A stretch of 64,000 nucleotides of DNA, taken from the NCBI RefSeq assembly GCF_003688995.1, contig NZ_PENI01000004.1, positions 186,001-250,000 on the forward strand, read 5' to 3'. The translations under genes were made by a program, and so were the position numbers. This document shows, piece after piece, positions 38,566-47,424 of this stretch. Position 1 is the stretch's first letter. Every line of letters starts with the position of its first letter. Origin of the DNA: Streptomyces shenzhenensis. Lineage in GTDB: Bacteria; Actinomycetota; Actinomycetes; Streptomycetales; Streptomycetaceae. Under the pieces are notes generated by a model. The model made no database searches and had not been told where the DNA came from. It saw only the letters and a program-made list of their open reading frames with translations.

Positions 38566-38578
38566 AGGAAAGTTTCCT
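38566..38578. promoter_or_regulatory. Candidate ROK operator palindrome
   Basis: AGGAAA-G-TTTCCT is a perfect 13-bp palindrome in a GTTAGGAAAGTTTCCTG context, 77 bases upstream of the ROK regulator. A partly related GAAAGTTAGG follows at about 38586. A/T-rich palindromes of this form stand out in this GC-rich DNA. Confidence 0.55.
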
Positions 38579-38630
38579 GTCGGCGACAGAAAGTTAGGCG
38601 CCCGCGAAACCAGCCGTCAAGAGAGAGCGG

Positions 38631-39251
38631 TCAGTCCGTGCGGAACGGGGTGGTGTCCAGGGCGGGGTAGGGGGCCGGGAGGGGAAGGGGGGCGCCCAGG
38701 TCGACCTTGTCTTCCTCGCTGTAGTACGCCTTGGCCGCGTCCTCGCCCGGGAGAACCGGGCCGGTGTGGCAGTGAGCCGTGGCGGTATCCCGGTTGATCA
38801 GAACGTAGACCGGAACGGCCGCGGCGGCGTAGGCGCGGAGCTTGGGGCTGGTGTCCGCCCAGTGGTTGCTCGACGTCACCTCGCCGACCAGAGCGAGCAT
38901 GTCCATGGGGTACCAGCCCTTGTGGGCCTTCCGGTACGACTCGTCGAGTTCGGACGCCTTGCGCCGCCGCACGTAGAAGTCCGGGATGAGGAGGGCCATC
39001 GTGCTGCCGTCCTTGTGCGCGGCGCGATAACCGTTGCCCATGCCCACGAGGTCGAATCCGGCTGCGCGCAGTTGGTAGCACAGCTCGAAGGCGCCGTGGT
39101 TGTGGTTGTCGTTCGGCTGCGGCGGCACGATGACCGTCCCCTCGACGTACTCCGGTCGAATCGGCACCCGTGATGCCTTTTCGATCGCGCTCAACAGGTC
39201 GATGGGGTCCACCTGCGTCATGACCGGCTCCATGATCGGTTCGGCGCTCAT
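38631..39251 (-). CDS. Uma2-family (DUF820) nuclease-fold protein
   Basis: 206 residues. ATG 39251 is preceded by AAGGAGAACC. It is a restriction-endonuclease-like fold: PEYVEGTVIVPPQPNDNHN, ALLIPDFYVRR (acidic core), LALVGEVTSSNHWADTSPKLRAYAAAAVPVYVLIN. Uma2/DUF820 proteins are numerous in Streptomyces. Their biological role is unknown, and catalytic activity is not proven for this subfamily. Confidence 0.82.
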   Translation of the reverse strand: MSAEPIMEPVMTQVDPIDLLSAIEKASRVPIRPEYVEGTVIVPPQPNDNHNHGAFELCYQLRAAGFDLVGMGNGYRAAHKDGSTMALLIPDFYVRRRKASELDESYRKAHKGWYPMDMLALVGEVTSSNHWADTSPKLRAYAAAAVPVYVLINRDTATAHCHTGPVLPGEDAAKAYYSEEDKVDLGAPLPLPAPYPALDTTPFRTD

Positions 39252-39398
39252 CGCTGGTTCTCCTTGTCCCGCTGATGGCAGGCTAAGCCCGCGCTGGGTG
39301 CCCCGGCAGAACAATGACGCGCCGAACGGCCTGCGGTGCGGGAACGGCGGCTGCCCTCACTCGAACGAGTGTGCTGAACCGATCCGCCTCCGGCCGCC

Positions 39399-40493
39399 CT
39401 ACTTCGTCGGCGGGCGCTGGGGGGCTATGGCGGTTGCCGCCTCGGACTGGGGGGACGCGGTGTTGCCGAACGCCGAGGGGGCCGCCATGGCGGCCGTCGG
39501 GTCGGGGGGCGTGGACTCCGGCGCCGTGGGCTCCCCGCCCACGATCCGGATGTCCGCCGCGTCGAAGGCCCGCTTGATGCGCCAGCGCAGTTCACGCTCG
39601 ACCGACAGCGACTTGCCCGGCATCGTCTTGGCGGAGACCCGGATCGTCATCGAGTCGACCAGCACGCTGTCCAGGCCGAGTACCTCGATCGGGCCCCAGA
39701 GCAGCTCGTTCCAGGGCTCCTCCTTGCCCATCCGCTCGGCGATCTCGTCGAGCGTGGCCTTCACCCGGTCCAGGTCCTCGGTGGGCCGCACCGTCACGTC
39801 CACCCCGGCCGTCGCCCAGCCCTGCGACAGGTTGCCGATGCGCTTGACCTCGCCGTTGCGGACGTACCAGATCTCGCCGTCGGCGCCGCGCAGCTTGGTC
39901 ACCCGAAGGCCGACCTCGATCACCTCGCCGGTGGCGACACCCGCGTCGATCTGGTCGCCGACGCCGTACTGGTCCTCCAGGATCATGAAGACACCGGAGA
40001 GGAAGTCCGTCACCAGGTTGCGGGCGCCGAAACCGATCGCCACACCCGCGACACCGGCCGAGGCGAGCAGCGGGGCCAGATTGATCTGGAACGTGGACAG
40101 GACCATCAGCGCCGCGGTGCCGAGGATCAGGAACGACGCCACCGACCTGAGCACCGAACCGATCGCCTGCGAGCGCTGGCGGCGACGCTCGACGTTGACC
40201 AGCAGCCCGCTCAGCGCCGTCCCGTCGACCGCCTGGACCGTGCGGTTCATACGGTCTATCAGCTTGGTGATCGCCCGGCGCACCACCACCCGCAGTACCG
40301 CCGCCACCACCAGGATCAGCAGGACCCTGAGCCCGATGGCGAGCCACGTCGACCAGTTCTGCTCGACCCAGCTGGCGGCGTTGGTCGCGCTCTCCTGGGC
40401 GTCCTGGAACGTGGGCACCGTCGGGGCCGTCGACTCCGAGGGAGACGGCGACGGCGACGAGGCGGCGGCCGTCAGGGCGGCGGACAAGGACAC
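39399..40493 (-). CDS. Small-conductance mechanosensitive channel (MscS) protein
   Basis: 364 residues. A short N-terminal extracellular tail precedes membrane helices near 48-70, 115-135 and the pore helix region LLASAGVAGVAIGFGARNLVTDFLSG. The cytosolic beta domain follows (YGVGDQIDAGVATGEVIEVGLRVTKLR). The C-terminus is Pro/Ala-rich. It provides osmotic safety-valve function by family. Confidence 0.9.
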   Translation of the reverse strand: MSLSAALTAAASSPSPSPSESTAPTVPTFQDAQESATNAASWVEQNWSTWLAIGLRVLLILVVAAVLRVVVRRAITKLIDRMNRTVQAVDGTALSGLLVNVERRRQRSQAIGSVLRSVASFLILGTAALMVLSTFQINLAPLLASAGVAGVAIGFGARNLVTDFLSGVFMILEDQYGVGDQIDAGVATGEVIEVGLRVTKLRGADGEIWYVRNGEVKRIGNLSQGWATAGVDVTVRPTEDLDRVKATLDEIAERMGKEEPWNELLWGPIEVLGLDSVLVDSMTIRVSAKTMPGKSLSVERELRWRIKRAFDAADIRIVGGEPTAPESTPPDPTAAMAAPSAFGNTASPQSEAATAIAPQRPPTK

Positions 40494-40566
40494 GGCGGGT
40501 ACCTCCAGGTGCAGCGGTCTGCCTCCGGTCGGCGGTCAGGGGCGTCAGGGTGTGGCTTAGGTCGTC

Positions 40567-40602
40567 GAGACCATCTCGAACATCGAGACCATCGAGAACG
40601 TC
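40567..40602. repeat. Four 9-bp imperfect tandem repeats between mscS and the HNH gene
   Basis: GAGACCATC, TCGAACATC, GAGACCATC and GAGAACGTC follow one another without gaps, about 75-110 bases upstream of the MscS start. The remaining 40494-40861 is a divergent promoter region without coding signal. Confidence 0.5.
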
Positions 40603-40861
40603 GACAACACGGATTGCGTACCGGACGGGCAGAACCAACACACTAACGGGGCATTGTGTGTGCCCCGCGCCGTGTGCAGAGGAGAGACCAGGCTCACGTG
40701 GGCTTGAACAGGCCGTGATCCGGGGGATGAATTCAGGTGTGGTCGAAAACACTCCCAGCCCGTTACCGGGACATGGTGGCGCTTTCACCAGGCATGAGGG
40801 GAGACTGGCTGCAGATCGTCCCGGCGCGAGCCACGCGTCGCCGGCGTACAAGGAGGCATCC

Positions 40862-41398
40862 GTGCCGCATGTCCTGGTCCTCAACGCGTCGTACGAGCCG
40901 CTGGGCGTCGTACCGCTCCGCCGCGCGCTCGTGCTCGTCCTCGAGAACAAAGCAGTCTGTCTCGAGGAGTCCGGCGCCTTCATGCACAGCGCAACCGTCA
41001 CAGTCCCCGCGCCCAGCGTGGTCCGGCTCAAACGATTCGTACGGGTTCCCTACCGGGGGCCCGTTCCGCTGACCCGTCGGGCGCTGTTCGCCCGGGACGG
41101 GGGCCGGTGCATGTACTGCGGTGGCGTCGCAACCAGCGTCGACCACGTCATCCCGCGCAGCCGCGGGGGCAAGCACGTCTGGGACAACGTGGTGGCCTCC
41201 TGCCGCCGCTGCAACCACGTGAAGGCCGACCGCCACCTGGTCGAGATCGGCTGGCGGCTGCGCCACAAACCCGCCCCGCCCACCGGCCTGGCCTGGCGCA
41301 TCATCGGCACCGGCCATAGGGACCCGCGCTGGCTGCCCTACTTGCAGCCGTACGGCGCGGACGACGCCTTGGCCCGGATCGACGGCATTTCCGCCTGA
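40862..41398 (+). CDS. HNH endonuclease family protein
   Basis: 178 residues from GTG 40862 with AAGGAGGC upstream. The N-terminal half (VLVLNASYEPLGVVPLRRAL) is the conserved lead-in of this actinobacterial HNH family. The nuclease core follows: zinc Cys pair C83-C86, catalytic DH (94-95) in SVDHVIPRSRGG, DNVVASC, second pair C114-C117 and final His119. Likely metal-dependent DNA nuclease of unknown role. Homologues are core genes in actinomycetes. Confidence 0.9.
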   Translation: MPHVLVLNASYEPLGVVPLRRALVLVLENKAVCLEESGAFMHSATVTVPAPSVVRLKRFVRVPYRGPVPLTRRALFARDGGRCMYCGGVATSVDHVIPRSRGGKHVWDNVVASCRRCNHVKADRHLVEIGWRLRHKPAPPTGLAWRIIGTGHRDPRWLPYLQPYGADDALARIDGISA

Positions 41399-41417
41399 GG
41401 ATCCGGGCCTTCGTACA

Positions 41418-41444
41418 CCCCGTGGCCGCCCACCGGCCACGGGG
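41418..41444 (+). terminator. Hairpin terminator after HNH gene
   Basis: CCCCGTGGCCG-CCCAC-CGGCCACGGGG, a perfect 11-bp stem 20 bases after the stop codon. Confidence 0.7.
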
Positions 41445-41601
41445 CCCGGCTCGGTGTGTTCTCGGCTCCGCCGCGGTGCGGTGTCCACCCCGCGGCCAGG
41501 ACGCGCGTTCCGCTCCACCCGGCGTGGCGAGTGTCGTCGCGTCGGCTGGGTAGGCCTGGCGTTGACCGTCAGAATCCGTCGTAGCCGACAAGGAGAACGA
41601 C

Positions 41602-41847
41602 GTGCCCGCACCGGCCCACCTCCCGCTCCCCGCCCCGTGCACCCCCGTGCCGGGGCCGACCGCCGCGCCCGACGACGCCCCGTTCTGCGTGTTCAGCGCG
41701 GAGGGCGCGCACACCGAGACCCCGCTGACCAGCGAGCCGCCGCTGCCCGCCGCCGAGCCCCTCACCAGTGAGCCGCCGCTGACCGACCAAACCGCGCTGA
41801 CCAGTGAGTCCGACGCGATCGCCGACCCCATCGGCCCGGTGCGGTAG
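41602..41847 (+). CDS. Small Pro/Thr-rich repeat protein preceding malQ
   Basis: 81 residues from GTG 41602, with AAGGAG at 6-base spacing. It contains repeated LTSEPPL/LTSE motifs (about residues 41-70) and one Cys (FCVFSAEG). There is no signal peptide. The stop codon abuts the malQ ATG directly, so the two are translationally coupled. No known family. Its strong ribosome binding site and tight link argue for a real gene, while its low complexity leaves open a leader-peptide function for malQ translation. Confidence 0.6.
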   Translation: MPAPAHLPLPAPCTPVPGPTAAPDDAPFCVFSAEGAHTETPLTSEPPLPAAEPLTSEPPLTDQTALTSESDAIADPIGPVR

Positions 41848-43926
41848 ATGACAGGGCCCGGGCCGGCCGCCGCCCCCGACGCGGAGCTGAGCCGGCTCGC
41901 CGAGCTGTACGGCGTATCCACCTCCTACCGCCCCGCCCCGGACCGCACGGTCGCCGCCTCCGCCTCCGCCGTCGTCGCCGCCCTGGCCGCGCTCGACGTC
42001 GACGCGGGCACCGGGCGGGCGGTCCGTGCCGCCCTCGCCGACCGTGAGCGCGCGCTGCGCAACCGGCTCCTGCCGCCGACGGTCGTGCACCGGACCAGCA
42101 CCGCGGGCCCCCTCGACGCCCTGCCGCCCGGCACCCGGCTGCGCGTCGACACCGAGCAGGGCGAGCGCCGCTCCACCGCCGCAGGGCTTCCGGCCGGCGT
42201 CCACCGGGTGAGTGCCGCCGCCCCCGACGGCCGGACCGCCGAGGCCCAGCTGATCGTCGCCCCCGACCGGCTGCCCACCCCCGCCGGGCGGTCGTACGGA
42301 CTCCTCGTCCAGCTCTACTCGCTGCTGTCCCGGCGGTCCTGGGGCATGGGCGACCTCGGCGACCTGAGCGAGCTGGCCGGCTGGGCGGGACGCACGGCCG
42401 GCGCCGGATTCGTGCAGGTCAACCCGTTGCATGCGGCCGTACCCGGCAGCCCGACCGACCCCTCCCCGTACCGGCCGTCCTCCCGCCGCTTCCCGGACCC
42501 GGTCCATCTGCGGGTGCAGGACGTACCCGAGTTCGCGTACGTCGAGGACCGCGACCGCGTCGGCGGGCTCCTCGAACGGGCCGCCCGGCTGCGCGCCACC
42601 GTGCTCGACAAGGGCGCGCTCATCGACCGGGACGCGGTGTGGCAGCTCAAGCGCGAGGCGCTGGAACTGGTCCGGGAGGTGCCCCTGGCGCCGGGCCGGC
42701 AGGCCGCCCACGCCGACTTCCTCGCCCAGGAGGGCCCGGCCCTGGCGGACCACGCCACCTGGTGCGCGCTCGCCGAGGTGCACGGCTCCGACTGGCACAC
42801 CTGGCCGCCCGAGCTGCGCGACCCCCGCTCGTCCGGCACCGCCCGGGCCCGCGCCGAGCTGCGGGACCGCGTCGACCTCCACTCCTGGCTGGCCTGGCTC
42901 ACCGACACCCAGCTCGGCGCCGCCCAGCGCGCCGCGCGCGAGGCGGGCATGCCGGTCGGCATCGTGCACGACCTCGCGGTCGGCGTGCACCCCCGGGGCG
43001 CCGACGCCTGGGCCCAGCAGGAGTACTTCGCCGCCGGGATGTCGGTGGGCGCCCCGCCGGACGCCTTCAACGCCCTCGGCCAGGACTGGGGCCTGCCGCC
43101 CTGGCGCCCGGACCGCCTCGCGCGTTCCGGCCACGCCCCCTACCGCCACCTCCTGCGCGCCCTCTTCCGTTACGCGGGCGCGGTCCGCATCGACCATGTG
43201 ATGGGCCTGTTCCGGCTGTGGTGGGTGCCGCAGGGGCAGCCGCCGACCCAGGGCACATACGTCCGGCACGACGCCGAGGCGATGCTCGCGCTGCTCGCCC
43301 TGGAGGCGTCCCGGGCCGGGGCCGTCGTGATCGGCGAGGACCTCGGCACCGTGGAGCCCGGCGTGCGCGAGACGCTCCAGCGGCACGGCGTGCTCGGCAC
43401 GTCGGTGCTGTGGTTCGAACGGGACTGGGCGGGCGACGGCCGCCCGCTCGCGCCGGACCGCTGGCGCGCCGACTGCCTGGCCACCGCCACCACCCACGAC
43501 CTGCCGCCCACGGCCGCCCGGCTCAGCGGCGAGCACGTCGAACTCCGCGACCGCCTCGGCCTGCTGACCCACCCGGCGGCGCACGAGCGGGCGGCCGCCG
43601 CCGCGGACGCGGGGGAGTGGCTGGACCTGCTCGCCCGCCTCGGACTGCTCCGGGGGACGCCGGGAGACCGCACGCCGGCCGCCGAGGAGGAGCGGATCCG
43701 GGCGGTCCACCGCTTCCTGCTGCGCACCCCGGCCCGCCTGGTCGGCGTGTGGCTCCCGGACGGCATCGGCGATCGCCGCCCGCAGAACCTCCCGGGCACC
43801 TGGGACCAGTACCCGAACTGGCGGTTGCCCATCGCCGACGCGGACGGCCGCCCGGTGACCCTGGAGGAGCTGACCGCCGCGCCCCGGCTGCGCGCCCTGC
43901 TGGAGACCCTGCGCACGGGCGCATGA
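41848..43926 (+). CDS. malQ: 4-alpha-glucanotransferase (amylomaltase, GH77)
   Basis: 692 residues. The C-terminal two thirds form the GH77 barrel: LYSLLSRRSWGMGDLGDL, FVQVNPLHA, VRIDHVMGLFRLWW (nucleophile Asp), VIGEDLGTVEPGV (acid/base Glu), ATTTHDLPPTAARL (transition-state Asp) and NLPGTWDQYPNWRLP. An N-terminal extension of ~140 residues is typical of actinobacterial and enterobacterial MalQ. It disproportionates maltodextrins in glycogen/maltose metabolism. It starts directly after the small gene. Confidence 0.93.
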   Translation: MTGPGPAAAPDAELSRLAELYGVSTSYRPAPDRTVAASASAVVAALAALDVDAGTGRAVRAALADRERALRNRLLPPTVVHRTSTAGPLDALPPGTRLRVDTEQGERRSTAAGLPAGVHRVSAAAPDGRTAEAQLIVAPDRLPTPAGRSYGLLVQLYSLLSRRSWGMGDLGDLSELAGWAGRTAGAGFVQVNPLHAAVPGSPTDPSPYRPSSRRFPDPVHLRVQDVPEFAYVEDRDRVGGLLERAARLRATVLDKGALIDRDAVWQLKREALELVREVPLAPGRQAAHADFLAQEGPALADHATWCALAEVHGSDWHTWPPELRDPRSSGTARARAELRDRVDLHSWLAWLTDTQLGAAQRAAREAGMPVGIVHDLAVGVHPRGADAWAQQEYFAAGMSVGAPPDAFNALGQDWGLPPWRPDRLARSGHAPYRHLLRALFRYAGAVRIDHVMGLFRLWWVPQGQPPTQGTYVRHDAEAMLALLALEASRAGAVVIGEDLGTVEPGVRETLQRHGVLGTSVLWFERDWAGDGRPLAPDRWRADCLATATTHDLPPTAARLSGEHVELRDRLGLLTHPAAHERAAAAADAGEWLDLLARLGLLRGTPGDRTPAAEEERIRAVHRFLLRTPARLVGVWLPDGIGDRRPQNLPGTWDQYPNWRLPIADADGRPVTLEELTAAPRLRALLETLRTGA

Positions 43927-44015
43927 GCCCGGATCCGGGCCCGGCCGCGGCCGGCGCCGCCCCGCTTTTCCGCGTTCTACGGCACCCCGGGCGCGTGTCG
44001 GGTTCGGGCGTTCGC

Positions 44016-44027
44016 TACTTTTGCACC
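44016..44027 (+). promoter_or_regulatory. Possible -10 box for a leaderless transcript
   Basis: TACTTT (44016-44021) lies 6 bases before GTG 44028, which has no ribosome binding site. Transcription could start at the start codon itself. The -35 region is not clear. Confidence 0.35.
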
Positions 44028-44279
44028 GTGGACAAGAAGAACGCCCTGCGCGTCGGCGCCCTGGCCGCCGGTACGACGCTGATGATGCTGCTCATGTCGT
44101 CCCCCGCGCTCGCGCTCACCCGCGACGACGGCGACGACCCCGGCACGGGCCTCAGCGTCATCGAGACGCTGGGTCTCTACGTGGTCGCCCCGATCGTGCT
44201 GTTCGCGGTCATCGCGGGCCTGGTCATGGTCCTGGACAAGTCGAAGCACCGCGTGACGAAGGCCGGGGCGAAGACCTGA
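44028..44279 (+). CDS. Small two-helix membrane protein
   Basis: 83 residues. MDKKNALRVGALAAGTTLMMLLMSSPALALT is a cleavable signal or first helix. A short acidic loop (RDDGDDPGTG) follows, then a second helix LYVVAPIVLFAVIAGLVMVL and a basic tail (DKSKHRVTKAGAKT). No ribosome binding site precedes GTG 44028. Function unknown; similar small membrane proteins are widespread in Streptomyces. Confidence 0.72.
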   Translation: MDKKNALRVGALAAGTTLMMLLMSSPALALTRDDGDDPGTGLSVIETLGLYVVAPIVLFAVIAGLVMVLDKSKHRVTKAGAKT

Positions 44280-44302
44280 GCCGAGCCCGGCCCGTATGCC
44301 CG

Positions 44303-44344
44303 GGGGCGCCGACCTCACTCCGCCCGGGGTGAGGCCGGCGCCCC
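44303..44344. terminator. 16-bp hairpin between convergent genes
   Basis: GGGGCGCCGACCTCAC pairs with GTGAGGCCGGCGCCCC (15 of 16 positions) around a 10-base loop, 23 bases after the small membrane protein gene. Confidence 0.7.
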
Positions 44345-44377
44345 AGGCATGTCCCCGCACACCCCAGTACACGACGC

Positions 44378-44423
44378 GACGGGGATGAGGGGGCGCCGGA
44401 CACGGCGCCCCCTCATCCCCGTC
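44378..44423. terminator. Perfect 21-bp hairpin between convergent genes
   Basis: The 21-base arms at 44378-44398 and 44403-44423 are perfectly complementary around the tetraloop GACA. It lies 12 bases beyond the aminopeptidase stop, so it is a bidirectional terminator acting with the hairpin at 44303. Confidence 0.8.
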
Positions 44424-44434
44424 CCAGGGGGTGG

Positions 44435-47017
44435 TTACGCGGTGGTCGCTGCCGCGTCCGCCGTCTGGGCCTTCAGGGCGCGCTGTACGCCCGCGCGGGA
44501 CTCCGAGACGAGGCGTCGCAGGGCCGCGTTGGGCTCGGCCGAGGCGAGCCAGGCGTCCGTCCTGCGGAGGGTCTCCTCGGACACCTGGATCGACGGGTAG
44601 AAGCCGACCGCGATCTGCTGGGCGATCTCGTGCGAGCGGGAGCCCCAGATGCCCTTGACGACCTCGAAGTACCGCTCCGTGTAGGGCGCCAGCAGCTCGC
44701 GCTGGTCGCTCTGCGCGAAGCCGCCGATCACGGCCTCCTGGACGGCGTTCGGGAGCTTGTCGGACTCGATGACCGACGCCCACGCCTCCGCCTTGGCCTC
44801 CGGCGTCGGACGGGCCGCCCGCGCGGTGGCCGCGTGCCGCTCGCCTGCCGCGGTCCTGTCCCGCTCGTACTCGCCCGCGATCTCCGTCTCGTCGAACCGG
44901 CCGACCGCCGCCAGCCGCTCCACGAACACCCAGCGCAGGTCCGTGTCCACGGCCAGGCCCTCGACCGTGTGCGTGCCGTCCAGCAGGCCCTCCAGCAGAT
45001 CCAGCTGCTCCGGCGTACGGGCGGTCGCCGCGAACGCCCGGGCCCAGGCCAGCTGGTGGTCGCCGCCCGGCTCGGCGGACCGCAGATGCGCCAGCGTGGC
45101 ATCCGTCCAGCGGGTGAGCAGCGCCTCGCGGGCGGCGGGGTCGGCGTACAGCTCGATCGCCAGCTTCACCTGCCGCTGGAGCGACTGCACCACACCGATG
45201 TCGGACTCCTTGCCGATGCCGGACAGCACCAGGGACAGATAGTCACGGGTGGCCAGTTCCGCGTCCCGGGTCATGTCCCAGGCCGACGCCCAGCACAGGG
45301 CGCGGGGCAGCGACGACGCGAAGTCGCCGAGGTGCTCGGTGACGAAGGCGAGGGACGCCTCGTCGAGGCGGACCTTCGCGTACGACAGGTCGTCGTCGTT
45401 GAGCAGGATCACATCCGGGCGGCGCCGCCCGGCCAGCTGTGGCACGGCCGTCAGCTCGCCGTCCACGTCCAGCTCGATCCGCTCGTCGCGCACCAGCTTG
45501 CCGCTCGCCTCGTCGAGCTCGTACAGGCCGACCGCGACACGGTGCGGGCGCAGCGTCGGCTCGCCCTTGGCACCGGCGGGCAGCGCCGGGGCCTCCTGGC
45601 GGATCGCGAAGGACGTGATGACGCCGTCGGCGTCCGTCTCGATCTCCGGGCGCAGCACGTTGATGCCGGCCGTCTCCAGCCACTTCTTCGACCAGGTCCG
45701 CAGATCACGGCCGGAGGTCTCCTCCAGGGCGCCCAGCAGGTCGGACAGGCGCGTGTTGCCGTACGCGTGGCGCTTGAAGTAGGCCTGCACGCCCCGGAAG
45801 AACTCGTCCATGCCGACGTACGCGACGAGCTGCTTGAGCACGCTGGCACCCTTGGCGTACGTGATGCCGTCGAAGTTGACCAGCACGTCGTCCAGGTCGT
45901 GGATCTCGGCCATGATCGGGTGCGTGGAGGGCAGCTGGTCCTGCCGGTAGGCCCAGGTCTTCATGGAGTTGGCGAAGGTGGTCCACGCGTGCGGCCACCG
46001 GGAGTCCGGTGCGTAGGCCTGGCAGGCGATGGAGGTGTAGGTGGCGAACGACTCGTTCAGCCACAGGTCGTTCCACCACTCCATGGTGACCAGGTCGCCG
46101 AACCACATGTGGGCCAGCTCGTGCAGGATGGTCTCGGCCCGCATCTCGTAGGCCGCGTCGGTCACCTTGGACCGGAAGACGTACTGGTCCCGGATGGTGA
46201 CCGCGCCCGCGTTCTCCATCGCGCCGGCGTTGAACTCCGGCACGAAGAGCTGGTCGTACTTCTCGAACGGGTACGTGTAGTCGAACTTCTCCTGGAACCA
46301 CGCGAAGCCCTGCCGGGTCACCTCGAAGATCGCGTCCGAGTCGAGGAACTCGGCGAGCGAGGGACGGCAGTAGATGCCGAGGGGCACGCTCTGGCCGTCC
46401 TTCTCGTACACGCTGTGCACGGAGTGGTACGGGCCGGCGATCAGCGCGGTGATGTACGTCGAGATGCGCGGCGTCGGCGCGAAGACCCAGATGTCGTCCT
46501 TGGGCTCGGGCGTCGGGGAGTTGGAGATGACGGTCCAGCCCGTCGGCGCCTTCACGGTGAACTGGAAGGTCGCCTTCAGGTCCGGCTGCTCGAAGGAGGC
46601 GAAGACCCGGCGGGCGTCCGGCACCTCGAACTGGGTGTACAGGTACGCCTGCTGGTCGACCGGGTCGACGAAGCGGTGCAGTCCCTCGCCGGTGTTCGTG
46701 TACGCGCAGTCGGCCACGACCCGCAGGACGTTGCGGCCGGCCAGCAGGCCGGGCAGCGCGATCCGGGAGTCCGCGAAGACCGCGGCCGCGTCGAGCGGGT
46801 CGCCGTTGAGGGTCACCTCGTGGACCGTGGGGGCCACCAGGTCGATGAAGGACTCGGCGCCTGCCTCCGCGACGTCGAAGCGCACCGTGGTCACGGACCG
46901 GTAGGTGCCTCCCCCACTCTGCGCGCCGGAGAGGTCGAGATCGACCTCGTACGAGTCAACGGTCAGCAGCTTCGCCCGCTGCTGAGCCTCTTCGCGAGTC
47001 AGGTTTGTGCCAGGCAC
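44435..47017 (-). CDS. pepN: Aminopeptidase N (M1 family), copy 1
   Basis: 860 residues. M1 metallopeptidase with substrate motif GAMENAGAV, zinc motif HELAHMWFGDLVTMEWWNDLWLNE (HExxH-18-E), then YAKGASVLKQL and the ERAP1-like helical C-terminal domain. Start MPGTNLTREEAQQRAKLL is typical. It releases N-terminal residues from peptides, in the cytosol (no signal). A second family copy lies at 60465-63044. Confidence 0.93.
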   Translation of the reverse strand: MPGTNLTREEAQQRAKLLTVDSYEVDLDLSGAQSGGGTYRSVTTVRFDVAEAGAESFIDLVAPTVHEVTLNGDPLDAAAVFADSRIALPGLLAGRNVLRVVADCAYTNTGEGLHRFVDPVDQQAYLYTQFEVPDARRVFASFEQPDLKATFQFTVKAPTGWTVISNSPTPEPKDDIWVFAPTPRISTYITALIAGPYHSVHSVYEKDGQSVPLGIYCRPSLAEFLDSDAIFEVTRQGFAWFQEKFDYTYPFEKYDQLFVPEFNAGAMENAGAVTIRDQYVFRSKVTDAAYEMRAETILHELAHMWFGDLVTMEWWNDLWLNESFATYTSIACQAYAPDSRWPHAWTTFANSMKTWAYRQDQLPSTHPIMAEIHDLDDVLVNFDGITYAKGASVLKQLVAYVGMDEFFRGVQAYFKRHAYGNTRLSDLLGALEETSGRDLRTWSKKWLETAGINVLRPEIETDADGVITSFAIRQEAPALPAGAKGEPTLRPHRVAVGLYELDEASGKLVRDERIELDVDGELTAVPQLAGRRRPDVILLNDDDLSYAKVRLDEASLAFVTEHLGDFASSLPRALCWASAWDMTRDAELATRDYLSLVLSGIGKESDIGVVQSLQRQVKLAIELYADPAAREALLTRWTDATLAHLRSAEPGGDHQLAWARAFAATARTPEQLDLLEGLLDGTHTVEGLAVDTDLRWVFVERLAAVGRFDETEIAGEYERDRTAAGERHAATARAARPTPEAKAEAWASVIESDKLPNAVQEAVIGGFAQSDQRELLAPYTERYFEVVKGIWGSRSHEIAQQIAVGFYPSIQVSEETLRRTDAWLASAEPNAALRRLVSESRAGVQRALKAQTADAAATTA

Positions 47018-47181
47018 GCTGTCATCTCCTCGTTATGTGCGGGTTGCGCCATCCTTCCACGGGTCATCCGCGGAACGCGATGTCCGGATCCCGCCGGTGC
47101 CCGAGGCGCACGCGCGCCCCGTCGATCCGGGTTAGCGTCCGTACGGTAGTACGAGTGGTGGCCACCTTGGTCATACCTTGC

Positions 47182-47194
47182 TACCGTGACGGTA
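47182..47194. promoter_or_regulatory. Candidate MazEF autoregulatory operator
   Basis: TACCGT-G-ACGGTA is a perfect palindrome that ends on the A of the antitoxin start codon. It lies inside a wider CATACC...GGTATG inverted repeat (47173-47197). A further TACGGTA occurs at 47142-47148. Antitoxins of this class usually bind such sites over their own promoter. Confidence 0.55.
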
Positions 47195-47424
47195 TGAAGA
47201 TCAGTGTGAGCCTGCCGCAGGAGGATGTCGCCTTCGTCGACGAGTACGCGACCCGTACCGACGCTGAGTCCCGTTCGGCGGTGATACACGCCGCCATCGA
47301 GTTGTTGAGGCAAGCACAGCTCGAGGAGGAGTACGCAGCGGCATTCGCCGAGTGGGACGGCAGCGAGGACGCGGAGTTCTGGGACCGGTTCTCGGGGGAC
47401 GGGCTGAGCGATGAAGCGCGGTGA
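47194..47424 (+). CDS. mazE: MazE-type ribbon-helix-helix antitoxin
   Basis: 76 residues. N-terminal strand MKISVSLPQEDVAFVDEY and helix SRSAVIHAAIELLRQAQ form a ribbon-helix-helix DNA-binding unit. The acidic C-terminus (AFAEWDGSEDAEFWD) is suited to bind and block the toxin. It overlaps the toxin gene by 14 bases. No Shine-Dalgarno precedes ATG 47194, consistent with a leaderless or repressed transcript. Confidence 0.85.
   Translation: MKISVSLPQEDVAFVDEYATRTDAESRSAVIHAAIELLRQAQLEEEYAAAFAEWDGSEDAEFWDRFSGDGLSDEAR

Noticed and set aside
41569..43710. 713-codon minus-strand frame opposite malQ
   Set aside because: The plus strand has all GH77 catalytic motifs; the minus frame has none.
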